DNA of 22,515 nucleotides from JAJZQD01 sp021847735. Its GTDB lineage: Bacteria; Bacillota; Thermincolia; Thermincolales; UBA2595. Where the stretch lies: positions 1-22,515 of the forward strand of contig DAHVYW010000023.1 in assembly GCA_027324025.1 (NCBI GenBank), given 5' to 3'. Under the pieces are notes generated by a model. That model had not been told where the DNA came from, made no database searches, and saw only the letters and a program-made list of their open reading frames with translations. Shown one piece after another: positions 7,944 to 15,768 of the stretch; the first letter of the stretch is position 1, and each line of letters begins with the position of its first letter. The position numbers were made by a program, and so were the translations under genes.

Positions 7944-8945
7944 ATGGGGAACATGACTGATTTGGCAGTAGCAAACCTAACATCGCCGGTAGTGCTTTTC
8001 TTCGGCTTAGGCTTACTGATAACTTTAGTTAAGGCAAGAGTAGAATTTCCTGGCGCTGTAAGTGATTTTATTACCATTTATCTTTTAACGGCTATTGGCT
8101 TTAAAGGAGGTGCAGCCATTGCTGAGGCTGGGATGAGTTCAATCTTCTTGACTCTCCTGGGCGCTGTTTTCCTGGGTATAATTATTCCTGTTTATTCTTT
8201 TTACGTCCTTTGGCGCATAGGCAGGCTGAAATCCGATGACGCGGCGGCTATTGCCGGGCACTATGGCTCAATCAGCGTGGTTACCTTTATGGCTGCTGCT
8301 GCCTTTCTAACCAATATGCATGTAGAATATGAGGGTTACATCAACGGCCTGCCGGCATTTATGGAAACGCCGGCTATCATTGTGGCATTAATTTTGGCTT
8401 TCCGGGCTAAACAAAATAGCGTGAATAATTCTTCGCGGAAAGATATTTCTCTCGGTCAGGTGGCAAAAAATGTAGTATTAAGCAAAAGTGTCATTTTGCT
8501 GCTGGGAGCAATGGCGGTGGGTTACCTGACCGGGCCCAAGGGCATGGAGACAGTAAAGGTTTTTTATAAAGATATCTTCATGGGGATTTTAAGCCTGTTT
8601 ATGCTGGAAATGGGAATGATTGCGGCAAGTAAATTACAGGAACTGAAAAAAGCAGGGATGTTCCTTATATTTTTCGGTGTATTAGCTCCCTTTGTAAATG
8701 GATTTCTGGGAATTATGACAGGAATTTTTGCGGGTTTGAGCATTGGCGGTGCAACCCTTTTGGGAGTACTTGCCGCCAGCAGCTCTTATATTGTCGCCCC
8801 GGCGGCCATGCGCGTTTCTCTGCCTAAAGCCAACCCGGCCTTATATTTGGGGGCCTCCCTTGGCGTTACTCTGCCTTTTAACCTAATCGTAGGTATTCCC
8901 ATTTACTATCGTATGTCAATTTACTTGGCACATCTCGTAAGGTAG
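7944..8945 (+). CDS. sbtA: SbtA-type sodium-dependent bicarbonate permease
   Basis: An integral membrane protein of about 333 residues with roughly ten hydrophobic segments, arranged as two related halves as in SbtA. Family landmarks include LTAIGFKGGAAIA near residue 45, GHYGSISVVTF near 105, EYEGYINGLPAFMETPAIIVAL, and SSSYIVAPAAMRVSLPKANPA in the second half. In cyanobacteria SbtA imports bicarbonate with sodium. The gene follows purK by 39 bp, and AGGGGGA (about 7924-7930) precedes several possible starts; ATG 7944 is chosen, with TTG 7932 and ATG 7953 as alternatives. A terminator follows, then mpsC and the PII-like partner gene. No selectivity data can be read from sequence. Confidence 0.9.
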   Translation: MGNMTDLAVANLTSPVVLFFGLGLLITLVKARVEFPGAVSDFITIYLLTAIGFKGGAAIAEAGMSSIFLTLLGAVFLGIIIPVYSFYVLWRIGRLKSDDAAAIAGHYGSISVVTFMAAAAFLTNMHVEYEGYINGLPAFMETPAIIVALILAFRAKQNSVNNSSRKDISLGQVAKNVVLSKSVILLLGAMAVGYLTGPKGMETVKVFYKDIFMGILSLFMLEMGMIAASKLQELKKAGMFLIFFGVLAPFVNGFLGIMTGIFAGLSIGGATLLGVLAASSSYIVAPAAMRVSLPKANPALYLGASLGVTLPFNLIVGIPIYYRMSIYLAHLVR

Positions 8946-8985
8946 TTTTTTACACTGTAAGAAAGTATAAAATTCCTGACAGTAT

Positions 8986-9027
8986 AAAAAAGGCTAACTC
9001 GGCGCTTCGCGCCAGCGAAGCCTTTTT
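8986..9027. terminator. Bidirectional-looking terminator after sbtA
   Basis: AAAAAGGCT (8987-8995) pairs with AGCCTTTTT (9019-9027) around an inner GGCGC/GCGCC hairpin. It has A-run and T-run flanks on both sides. It separates sbtA from mpsC/sbtB and may set their relative expression. Confidence 0.8.
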
Positions 9028-9061
9028 AAAATGAATGAGAGACTGAAAGGAGGTTAAAGTT

Positions 9062-9409
9062 TTGCCGCAACGTGAGTTGTCAAATGTCATTACTGACCTG
9101 GTGATTCGGTGGGGACAGAATTATTTGGGCCAAAATCTCGCAGAGGTTAAAACCGATATTATCCGGGACATGATTATTGTATCTGTTAAAGGAGAAATTC
9201 CTCCCGCTGAATCTCATCTGTCAAGAGAAAAGGAAGGGATGTTTCTAGTCAAAAAAATACGTCAGCAGTTAATTGAATACGACCGGGAATCTCTTGACAA
9301 TATCTTATTCAATCTGACAGGTTCCCGGATGGTCAGCTTGCATACCGATGTCAGCACTAAAACAGGGGAACGAATATTTGTTTTTAAAATGGACCGTGCC
9401 TTAGATTAA
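9062..9409 (+). CDS. MpsC/DUF2294 family protein, paralogue 2
   Basis: The 115-residue product aligns end to end with the protein at 1628, sharing VKTDIIRDM, SHLSREKEGM, KKIRQQLIE and VSLHTDVSTKTGERIFVF. TTG 9062 is the start, with AGGAGG (9049-9054) seven bases upstream. It sits between the bicarbonate permease gene and its PII-like regulator gene, a stronger functional hint than family annotation alone. The family has no solved mechanism known to me. A role in signalling or assembly for inorganic-carbon uptake is inference from this position and from the staphylococcal mps locus. Confidence 0.87.
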   Translation: MPQRELSNVITDLVIRWGQNYLGQNLAEVKTDIIRDMIIVSVKGEIPPAESHLSREKEGMFLVKKIRQQLIEYDRESLDNILFNLTGSRMVSLHTDVSTKTGERIFVFKMDRALD

Positions 9410-9450
9410 TTGTACTGTAAAGGTGGATATTTGATGGAGGAGGTTATCCA

Positions 9451-9768
9451 ATGGAGCTTTTTGACAAGAAACGGATTAGCGTCATAGTGGAAAATGTCTG
9501 CCGTGACAAAGTTGTTAAACTGCTTGAAGATTCGGGAGTAAGCGGATTTACAGTGTATAAAGAGATTTATGGCAAAGGGCAAAGCGGCGTTAAAGGCGAC
9601 TATGGCAGTTTAAACGATATTTCAGGTAACCTCGAAATTGTAAGCATCACTGGTCCGGAGGTAGCGGCTCTCATTCTTCAAGGACTGGCTGCTATGATTG
9701 ACAAGGGTGTTGTCATGATAGTGCATGTAACAGATGTAAAAGTCATTAGGGACGACCATTTTAATTAA
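9451..9768 (+). CDS. sbtB: SbtB-like PII-family regulator of bicarbonate uptake
   Basis: A 105-residue PII-like trimer-forming protein with the ferredoxin-like order: first strand RISVIVENV, helix, strand GFTVYKEI, a flexible T-loop region YGKGQSGVKGDYGS, strand NLEIVSITG, and a C-terminal strand IVHVTDVKVI. Cyanobacterial SbtB binds adenine nucleotides including cAMP and inhibits SbtA. Here it lacks the C-terminal CGxxxC-type redox motif of some homologues. AGGAGG lies just before ATG 9451. Its closeness to sbtA supports the assignment over generic DUF190 or GlnB proteins. Confidence 0.85.
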   Translation: MELFDKKRISVIVENVCRDKVVKLLEDSGVSGFTVYKEIYGKGQSGVKGDYGSLNDISGNLEIVSITGPEVAALILQGLAAMIDKGVVMIVHVTDVKVIRDDHFN

Positions 9769-9790
9769 TGCAAGCAGATATGGGGGTGAA

Positions 9791-10156
9791 ATGGTGAGAA
9801 AAAAACCCATGATTGCTGTTGTGGCCAGGATGTATTGGCATATGACCTGGGTTTTGCTTCCGGCCATGGGCCGCATGTGGGAAAATACGCGGATTGTCCA
9901 GGATATTGAATCTCCAAAGCGTTTGGGGGAAGGGCTAAAAAGACATGTCTTAGATATGATAATTGCTCATGAAGCAGTAGAGATTTTTGTAATTGGTTCT
10001 TCTTCCACTGAATCGGCGCAGGACATAATGGATAGAGTAAAAAGCCTTCGGGAAATCGAGGAAATTTCTGGGCACATACCTGTCCATGGGCTTCTTTTTA
10101 ATCCGGAGACTTATAAGCTTGACTTAGTATTCAGGGGCTATGAAACAGAATCTTGA
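9791..10156 (+). CDS. Degenerate beta-carbonic-anhydrase-like protein, no zinc ligands
   Basis: The 121-residue product has beta-carbonic-anhydrase-like layout: a helix and strand ending VEIFVIG where active enzymes read EIxVIGHTDCG, and a C-terminal HIPVHGLLFNPETYKLDLVF like the family's final strand. The zinc-binding His-Asp-Cys region is replaced by SSSTES, and the entire protein has no cysteine, so it cannot hold the usual Cys2His zinc site. A catalytic role as a beta-type anhydrase is therefore unlikely. Location 22 bp after sbtB suggests a bicarbonate- or nucleotide-sensing or scaffold role, which is inference. ATG 9791 follows GGGGGTGA. The similarity is read by eye and needs a profile search. 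Confidence 0.6.
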   Translation: MVRKKPMIAVVARMYWHMTWVLLPAMGRMWENTRIVQDIESPKRLGEGLKRHVLDMIIAHEAVEIFVIGSSSTESAQDIMDRVKSLREIEEISGHIPVHGLLFNPETYKLDLVFRGYETES

Positions 10157-10221
10157 TTTTTTGGAAGGCTTCGCTGATTTAATATTTTGTATTGTATCTG
10201 ATTGCGTTGGGAGGAATGTAA

Positions 10222-10800
10222 ATGTCAGCAAATTTATACCGAGTTCAGGCGGGGCCTGAAGGGTACCTGCCGCCAGCAGCCGCTTTAATGGGGGTGATGC
10301 TTCCCGAGGAAGGGGAGTCACTGGTGGAAGGCAGGATAGTTCCGGAAGAAGAAGCTATGAAAAAAATAGCCGAGAAAATCCTATCGGCCAAAAACCCGGT
10401 CTTTTTCCCCGGGCCGCAGATTCTTTGGGCCTGGAAGGAAGGGGTAGCGGAAAAAGCCAAAGCAGTAAAGGAATTAGCGGAGTCTGCCGGTGCCAAAATA
10501 ATCCCCATGCCGGATTACCGGCCCAAATACCCCATGATTAACCCTGCGGTGGAAATTAACCCTAATCACCCCAATTTAACCATCTGGCACAACAAAATAG
10601 ATGTCTGTGTTTTTGTAGGCGTCCACTGTCATTATGCCAATGTAGCCCTTAAGATAATCAGGGGCGGCACGGATTGCTACACTATCGCCCTCTGTGGGGA
10701 AGCGGGACATGAAGATGCCATGATTACCTTACGGGATTCAGGACTGGCAAAAATCAAGAAGCTCACAGAAATTATTAGCCAGATGAAAGGAGGGGCTTAA
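10222..10800 (+). CDS. CO dehydrogenase epsilon (CdhB)-family protein
   Basis: The 192-residue product resembles the epsilon subunit family of archaeal CO dehydrogenase/acetyl-CoA synthase: a Rossmann-like (DHS-type) fold with NPVFFPGPQI near residues 57-66 and IDVCVFVGVHCHYANVAL near 128-145. Members in bacteria are often annotated as CO dehydrogenase beta-subunit family proteins and can lie near oxidoreductase genes rather than a full CODH. The gene ends immediately before the alpha-subunit ATG with no gap, so it is in the same operon. No CODH catalytic gene is in the window. I infer an accessory role in the oxidoreductase complex. Its own ATG follows GGGAGG. Confidence 0.65.
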   Translation: MSANLYRVQAGPEGYLPPAAALMGVMLPEEGESLVEGRIVPEEEAMKKIAEKILSAKNPVFFPGPQILWAWKEGVAEKAKAVKELAESAGAKIIPMPDYRPKYPMINPAVEINPNHPNLTIWHNKIDVCVFVGVHCHYANVALKIIRGGTDCYTIALCGEAGHEDAMITLRDSGLAKIKKLTEIISQMKGGA

Positions 10801-11943
10801 ATGATCCAGCAAAAAGTCGTAGAACCTGAACACCTCTTTTTTCAGGCTGAGAGGGAAAAAATGTTTATTACCGGGAGTGAGGCAGTCAAAGAAGCCATTA
10901 AAAGGGCCAATGTAGACATGGCTATCTCTTATCCCATTACCCCCCAATCAGAAAGTATGCATTTGGTTGGGGACATATATGCGGAAGGATACCTCCGGGA
11001 ATATTTCCGCGGTGAAAACGAGTTTGCCGTGATGTCGGCGGTGGCCGGCGCCGCCATGGGTGGGGTGCGGGTCTTCACCGCCACAGGCGGGCCGGGAACT
11101 TTGCGGGCTTTTGAAATATTTTCGACCTGGGCCGGCGCCAGGCTGCCCGTCGTTTGTGGTTTTATGACCAGAGGGGTGAATTCTCCCCTGACTATCCAGC
11201 CGGATACCATTGAAATGGCCTTCATGCTGGATACCGGTATTATTATGTTTCATGCTGAAAACGCCCAGGACCTTTATGATATGATTTTAAAGGCTTTTGT
11301 TATTGCCGAAAAAACCGATGTCCATATTCCGGTCGGGGTTTTTGTCGACGGTTTTTTTGTGACTCATACCAGAGATAAGGTGGAGGTAGCGCCACCTGAC
11401 ATCAAGCTGCCTCCATATAACCCATATAGTGCACCGGTACCGGTCATGGATATGGAAAACGTGCCGGTAAGGCAAATGAGAGATCCTTTCGTAATGAAGA
11501 GTAACTTTATCAGTTACGCAGCCCATGCTTCATGGCAGCAGGAAATCCTGGCAGCGGCGGAAAGGGCCAGGAAATATATCTATAAGTATTTGGGCGGACT
11601 GGTGGAGGCGGAAAATGCAGACGCCGATATTCTTGTCATAACTTCCGGCACAGCTGTATCCCAGAGCCGTGAAGCCATTGCCCAAGCCCGTCAGGCAGGT
11701 TTGAATGCAGGGTTAGTGAAGATTAAGAGTATTCGCCCCTTCCCGGCAGAGGAAATAAAGGAACTCACCAGAAAGGCAAAGGCCGTGATAGTTCCTGAAT
11801 TCAATAGAGCAGGCTGGCTGTGCAGAGAAATAAAATCAGTCGTCGAGGATAACACCAAAGTGGTGGGTGGACCCAAAGTATTCGGTGGTATGACCATGCC
11901 CCCGGAATTGATTTTGGCAGAAATAAGGAGGTGCTCGGAGTGA
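10801..11943 (+). CDS. porA: 2-oxoacid:ferredoxin oxidoreductase alpha subunit, set 1
   Basis: This subunit contributes the substrate-side domain of the thiamine-diphosphate enzyme that oxidises a 2-oxoacid to acyl-CoA, CO2 and reduced ferredoxin, or runs in reverse. The 380-residue product has ITGSEAVKEAIKRA, the signature SYPITPQSE at residues 43-51, GENEFAVMSAVAGAA, TATGGPGTLRA, and the C-terminal KIKSIRPFPAEEI domain. The threonine of YPITP is retained, which fits pyruvate-like substrates better than an oxalate enzyme, but the true substrate is unknown. It starts right after the CdhB-like stop and overlaps the beta gene by four bases. It is about 65% alike by eye to the second alpha subunit at 14591. 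Confidence 0.9.
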   Translation: MIQQKVVEPEHLFFQAEREKMFITGSEAVKEAIKRANVDMAISYPITPQSESMHLVGDIYAEGYLREYFRGENEFAVMSAVAGAAMGGVRVFTATGGPGTLRAFEIFSTWAGARLPVVCGFMTRGVNSPLTIQPDTIEMAFMLDTGIIMFHAENAQDLYDMILKAFVIAEKTDVHIPVGVFVDGFFVTHTRDKVEVAPPDIKLPPYNPYSAPVPVMDMENVPVRQMRDPFVMKSNFISYAAHASWQQEILAAAERARKYIYKYLGGLVEAENADADILVITSGTAVSQSREAIAQARQAGLNAGLVKIKSIRPFPAEEIKELTRKAKAVIVPEFNRAGWLCREIKSVVEDNTKVVGGPKVFGGMTMPPELILAEIRRCSE

Positions 11944-12803
11944 GTAAAAGTATTTTCAAAATTTCGCCCGGCTTTGAAGACATTATGCCTGCCGAATACC
12001 GGGAACTGGTAGAGCATGGGTCCTATGAGAAAGGTATTGGTGTTTCAGACCTGGGAACCTTCAAGGAACTGCTGGAAGAGCATCCCCTTTGTGCCGGCTG
12101 TGGGCTGGCCCTGTCCCTGCGCCTGATTTTGGCCTCTCTGCCCAATCCTGAAGATACTGTTATCGTGGGCTCCACCGGGTGCAGCGCGCTGGCCTTTCCC
12201 CAGGTAGCAGTCCATAACATTCATTCCCTTTTCGGCAATCAGAATGCCGTGGCCTCCGGTTTAAAGAGAGCGCTAAAATTAAGATTCCCGGAAAAAACCA
12301 AAGATGTAGTAGTTATAGCCGGTGACGGGGCTACCGCCGATATCGGTCTGGACATGGTAATGCAGTCATGGTTTAGAAGGGAAAACATTACCACCATCAT
12401 GCTGGATAATGAAGCATACGCCAATACCGGTGGACAGGAGAGTGGCATGTCGCCTGAAGGGGCTGTCCTCAACATGGCCCCCACAGGGAAAAAGTTTCCT
12501 AAAATTTCTTTGCCCGAGATCGCCCGGGAGTCCGGGTGCGCTTATGTGGCGGCAATCTCACCGGCCCAGCCCAAACGTTTGGGAAAAATGGTCAGGCGGT
12601 CCATCCTGGTGGCCAGAGAGGTAGGTCCTTCCTACCTGCAAGTGTTCTGCCCCTGCCCCACCAACTATAAGTTTAAACCCCGGGAAGTAATAGAAAAAAT
12701 AAAGAAACGGGAAAAGGACGGAACTTATCAGAATAGGGAGTACATTACTCCTGCGGCCCAGGAACTTTTGACCAGATTGGAGGAGGGAACAAGTAATGAG
12801 TAG
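11940..12803 (+). CDS. porB: 2-oxoacid:ferredoxin oxidoreductase beta subunit, set 1
   Basis: The beta subunit binds thiamine diphosphate and the proximal [4Fe-4S] cluster. The 287-residue product carries HPLCAGCG at residues 48-55, GSTGC, the thiamine-binding GDGATADIGLD from about 128, YANTGGQES near 160, and the late CPCPTN. GTG 11940 is chosen because AGGAGG (11926-11931) lies eight bases upstream and the start overlaps the alpha stop as GTGA. Beginning here also matches the N-terminus of the paralogue at 15769. The 3' end overlaps the gamma-delta gene. Confidence 0.9.
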   Translation: MSKSIFKISPGFEDIMPAEYRELVEHGSYEKGIGVSDLGTFKELLEEHPLCAGCGLALSLRLILASLPNPEDTVIVGSTGCSALAFPQVAVHNIHSLFGNQNAVASGLKRALKLRFPEKTKDVVVIAGDGATADIGLDMVMQSWFRRENITTIMLDNEAYANTGGQESGMSPEGAVLNMAPTGKKFPKISLPEIARESGCAYVAAISPAQPKRLGKMVRRSILVAREVGPSYLQVFCPCPTNYKFKPREVIEKIKKREKDGTYQNREYITPAAQELLTRLEEGTSNE

Positions 12804-13683
12804 AAAAACATGCATCAGGATGTCCGGTTTGGGCGGGCAGGGTGTAGTTACCGCTGCCCATATTCTGGGCACGGCTGCCACCCGGGACGGTAAAGAAAGT
12901 ACGGTTAACCCGTTCTTTGGCGCCGAAAAAAGGCTGGCGCCGGCTGAAAGTTATGTGCGGATTTCCCCGGAGCGAATCTACGAGAGGGGGGAGGTTCTTT
13001 TTCCAAACATCATTATGATTTTTCATCCTGACGTAATTACCCTGGGCAAATGCTACACCATGCCCTTCTTTGACGGGTTGCAGCCGGGGGGTAAAGTGCT
13101 CATTAATACTGACACTCCCCTGGAACTTAACGGGGATGACTTGGAGAAATTAGCACAGTTAAACGCCCAAATATTTTATATTCCCGCCACCCGTATTGCC
13201 AGGGAGGTAGGAGGGACCGAACTGTCCACCAACATGGCGATGCTGGGCGGGTTAATGGGCATTGCTGATTTGGTTTCTTACGAGGCCCTCAGGGAGTCTT
13301 TGCAGGAGAGATTCGGCGGCGGCAAGTTTGTAGCATCCGGAACTACTGCGGCCCTTGACGATGTCCTGAAGAGCAAATACGAAAAAGTAGCCCAGTTGGT
13401 GGAAAAAAACACGGAAGTAATCGAAAAAGCCGCTGCTGCTGTTAAGGGGTACGTCTTTAACAACAGAGCCGAAGGAGGGAAAACAACAGCGTATGTTGCG
13501 GCTAAGGTAACGGAGGAAAAATGCAGCGGATGCAAATTGTGCATATTTACCTGTCCTGACCCAAATGTAATTAAGTTTGTTAAGGCAGACAAAAAAGTGG
13601 AAGTAGATGAAAACCGCTGTAAAGGCTGTGGACTGTGTGTGACTGTTTGCCCTAAAGGGGCTCTGGCGGTCAGCAGTCTTTAG
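12796..13683 (+). CDS. 2-oxoacid:ferredoxin oxidoreductase fused gamma-delta subunit
   Basis: The N-terminal gamma domain (about residues 1-190) begins with the loop MSGLGGQGV. The C-terminal delta domain is an eight-iron ferredoxin with CSGCKLCIFTCPDP from residue 243 and CKGCGLCVTVCPKG from 275. It would link the beta-subunit cluster to soluble ferredoxin. Gamma and delta are separate in many PORs and fused here in 295 residues, as in Moorella-type oxalate oxidoreductase and several clostridial enzymes. It is the only gamma-delta gene for two alpha-beta pairs, so the subunit may be shared. The start overlaps the beta stop by eight bases. Confidence 0.9.
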   Translation: MSRKTCIRMSGLGGQGVVTAAHILGTAATRDGKESTVNPFFGAEKRLAPAESYVRISPERIYERGEVLFPNIIMIFHPDVITLGKCYTMPFFDGLQPGGKVLINTDTPLELNGDDLEKLAQLNAQIFYIPATRIAREVGGTELSTNMAMLGGLMGIADLVSYEALRESLQERFGGGKFVASGTTAALDDVLKSKYEKVAQLVEKNTEVIEKAAAAVKGYVFNNRAEGGKTTAYVAAKVTEEKCSGCKLCIFTCPDPNVIKFVKADKKVEVDENRCKGCGLCVTVCPKGALAVSSL

Positions 13684-13694
13684 GGGGTGCAGTT

Positions 13695-14552
13695 ATGGCT
13701 GGCGGTAGTTCCTTTTTTGAAGGGCGGCGTGCTGTTCTTCTTACCAAGCACAGGAAAGAACAGGTCATCAAGCCCACTCTGGAAAAGGCCACGGGTTGTC
13801 AGATTATTGTTGAAGCTGGATTTGATACCGATCAGTTTGGCACCTTTACCCGGGAAATTAGCAGGCCGGGGTCCCAGTTGGACGCAGCGAGGCTAAAAGC
13901 AGGAAAAGGGATGGAATTAGCCGGCATAGACATTGGGCTTGCCAGCGAGGGAAGTTTTGGTTCCCATCCCTTAATACCTTTCGTGCCTTGGAATGTGGAA
14001 ATAGTTTTGCTGGTGGACCAAAAAGAAAAACTGGAAATCTGCGGCCAATGCGCCAATAGTGAAACCAATTATGCTCACGGAATTATAGCCAGCTTGCAGG
14101 AAGCCGAAGAATTCGCCCGCAAGGCGGGGTTCCCGGAGCACTGGCTGGTGTTGCGACCGGATAATGAGCGGCATCAGTCTGTGGTTAAAGGCATCAACAC
14201 GTGGGAACACTTGAAAGACGCGGTTAGGTGGGGTTTTACTAAATCGGCGGCCGGAAAAATTTTTCTGGAGACCGATATGCGGGCTCATGCAAACCCAACC
14301 AGGATGCGCAATATTCAAAAAGCTGCAGAAGATCTGGCGAAAAAAATTAAACAGCAATGTCCCCGTTGCGGCACACCCGGTTTTTCAGTGACCGGCATGA
14401 AAAAGGGTTTACCCTGTGAATGGTGCGGCCGGCCTACGGAGGAAATAAAGGCAAGAGTTTTTGCCTGTGGGAGGTGCGGTTTTGCCAAAGAGAAAAGAAT
14501 GCCCCGGAGCAAAAGAGCGCCGGCGGGGCGATGTCAATACTGCAATCCTTAA
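13695..14552 (+). CDS. DUF6671 family protein with zinc-ribbon-like C-terminus
   Basis: The 285-residue product has the DUF6671 pattern: GRRAVLLTKHRKEQVI, AGFDTDQFGTFTREISRPGS, GLASEGSFGSHPLIPF and FLETDMRAHANPTRM. The last 65 residues contain paired cysteines in CPRCG, CEWCG, CGRCG and CQYC, suited to one or two zinc ribbons. No reaction is known for the family. Its position between two sets of oxidoreductase genes, 11 bp after gamma-delta and 38 bp before the second alpha, is unusual and suggests a link to assembly or metal-site handling. That link is inference. ATG 13695 follows GGGGGT. Confidence 0.75.
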   Translation: MAGGSSFFEGRRAVLLTKHRKEQVIKPTLEKATGCQIIVEAGFDTDQFGTFTREISRPGSQLDAARLKAGKGMELAGIDIGLASEGSFGSHPLIPFVPWNVEIVLLVDQKEKLEICGQCANSETNYAHGIIASLQEAEEFARKAGFPEHWLVLRPDNERHQSVVKGINTWEHLKDAVRWGFTKSAAGKIFLETDMRAHANPTRMRNIQKAAEDLAKKIKQQCPRCGTPGFSVTGMKKGLPCEWCGRPTEEIKARVFACGRCGFAKEKRMPRSKRAPAGRCQYCNP

Positions 14553-14590
14553 TTCCGGCGAGCATTTTTTGAGTCAAGGAGAACGGAGAA

Positions 14591-15757
14591 ATGAGCAAAG
14601 TACAGCGGGTGGTTGACCCGGCCTATCTTTTTTTTGAAGCTGCAAGGGAACCAGCTTTCATAACAGGCAGCCAGGCGGTGGCTGAAGCTGTCAAAAGGGC
14701 TAATGTTGATATGGCCGTGGCTTATCCCATCACTCCCCAGAGTGAAAGTATGCATCTGGTAGGTGACCTCTATGCCCAAGGATTTTTGAAAGACTATTAC
14801 CGGGCTGAAAATGAATTTGCGGTAATGGCTGCCGTTCATGGGGCCTCGCTGGCGGGAGGCAGGGTATTTACTGCAACCAGCGGCCCGGGCACTCTACGGG
14901 CGATGGAAATGTTTCCCGTATGGGCCGGTTCAAGACAGCCTATTGTCTGTGCTTTTATGTGCAGGGGTGTTTCCCTGCCGCCGTCCATTCAGCCGGAAAA
15001 TATTGAAATGGGAATGCTTCTTGATACGGGAATGTTGATGTTCCATGCCGAAAACGGACAGGACTTTTTCGACATGATCCTGAAAGCGTATGTAATAGCT
15101 GAACAGCCGGATGTTCATTTACCTGCCGGGGTCTTTGTTGATGGGTTCTTTGTTACTCATACCCGTGATAAAGTAATGCTCCCATCCGAAGAAATGATAC
15201 TTCCTCTTTATGACCCCTCGCGGGCACCGGTTCCTCCCCTGGATATGGAAACTCCACCCATCCGGACGGTACGGGACCCGCTGTTAAACAAAAGTAATTT
15301 TATCAGTTACGCGGCGAATGCCAGCTGGCACCAGGAAGTACTGGCAGCTTCGGAACGGGCCCGTAAATACATAAACAAATATATGAACGGCCTGCTGGAG
15401 GTGGAAAACCCCGCAGCCCGGATATTTCTTGCCGCTTCCGGCACCGCAGTTTCCCAGTGCAGGGAGGCTTTGCGGGATTTACAGGGTGAAGGGATAGACG
15501 TCGGCTTGATTAAGGTTAAGTCCATAAGGCCGTTTCCGGCGGAAGAATTGGCTGCTGCCACTAATAATGCAGATTTAATAGTGGTACCGGAATTCAATGC
15601 CGGCGGTTGGCTGGCCAGGGAAATCAAGGCATCCTTGGACCAAAACAGCAGGGTTGTAGCGGGACCCAGGGTGTTCGGAGGCATGACAATGCCCAAAGAA
15701 TTAATTATCAGTGAAGTAAAAAAGGCTTTGTCCCGGAAAATAGCAGGTCGGATTTAG
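14591..15757 (+). CDS. porA: 2-oxoacid:ferredoxin oxidoreductase alpha subunit, set 2
   Basis: A 388-residue paralogue of the gene at 10801, with FITGSQAVAEAVKRA, AYPITPQSE, AENEFAVMAAVHGAS, TATSGPGTLRA and KVKSIRPFPAEEL. Differences fall near the substrate pocket: SGPG replaces GGPG, and CRGVSLPPSIQPEN replaces TRGVNSPLTIQPDT. A different substrate or condition of use is possible. AAGGAG precedes ATG 14591. Together with the next gene it lacks its own gamma-delta subunit and probably uses the one at 12796. Confidence 0.9.
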   Translation: MSKVQRVVDPAYLFFEAAREPAFITGSQAVAEAVKRANVDMAVAYPITPQSESMHLVGDLYAQGFLKDYYRAENEFAVMAAVHGASLAGGRVFTATSGPGTLRAMEMFPVWAGSRQPIVCAFMCRGVSLPPSIQPENIEMGMLLDTGMLMFHAENGQDFFDMILKAYVIAEQPDVHLPAGVFVDGFFVTHTRDKVMLPSEEMILPLYDPSRAPVPPLDMETPPIRTVRDPLLNKSNFISYAANASWHQEVLAASERARKYINKYMNGLLEVENPAARIFLAASGTAVSQCREALRDLQGEGIDVGLIKVKSIRPFPAEELAAATNNADLIVVPEFNAGGWLAREIKASLDQNSRVVAGPRVFGGMTMPKELIISEVKKALSRKIAGRI

Positions 15758-15768
15758 AGAGGTGCCGG

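Noticed and set aside
8986..9027. Hairpin after sbtA as an operator
   Set aside because: A-run and T-run flanks and its intergenic place fit a two-way terminator better.
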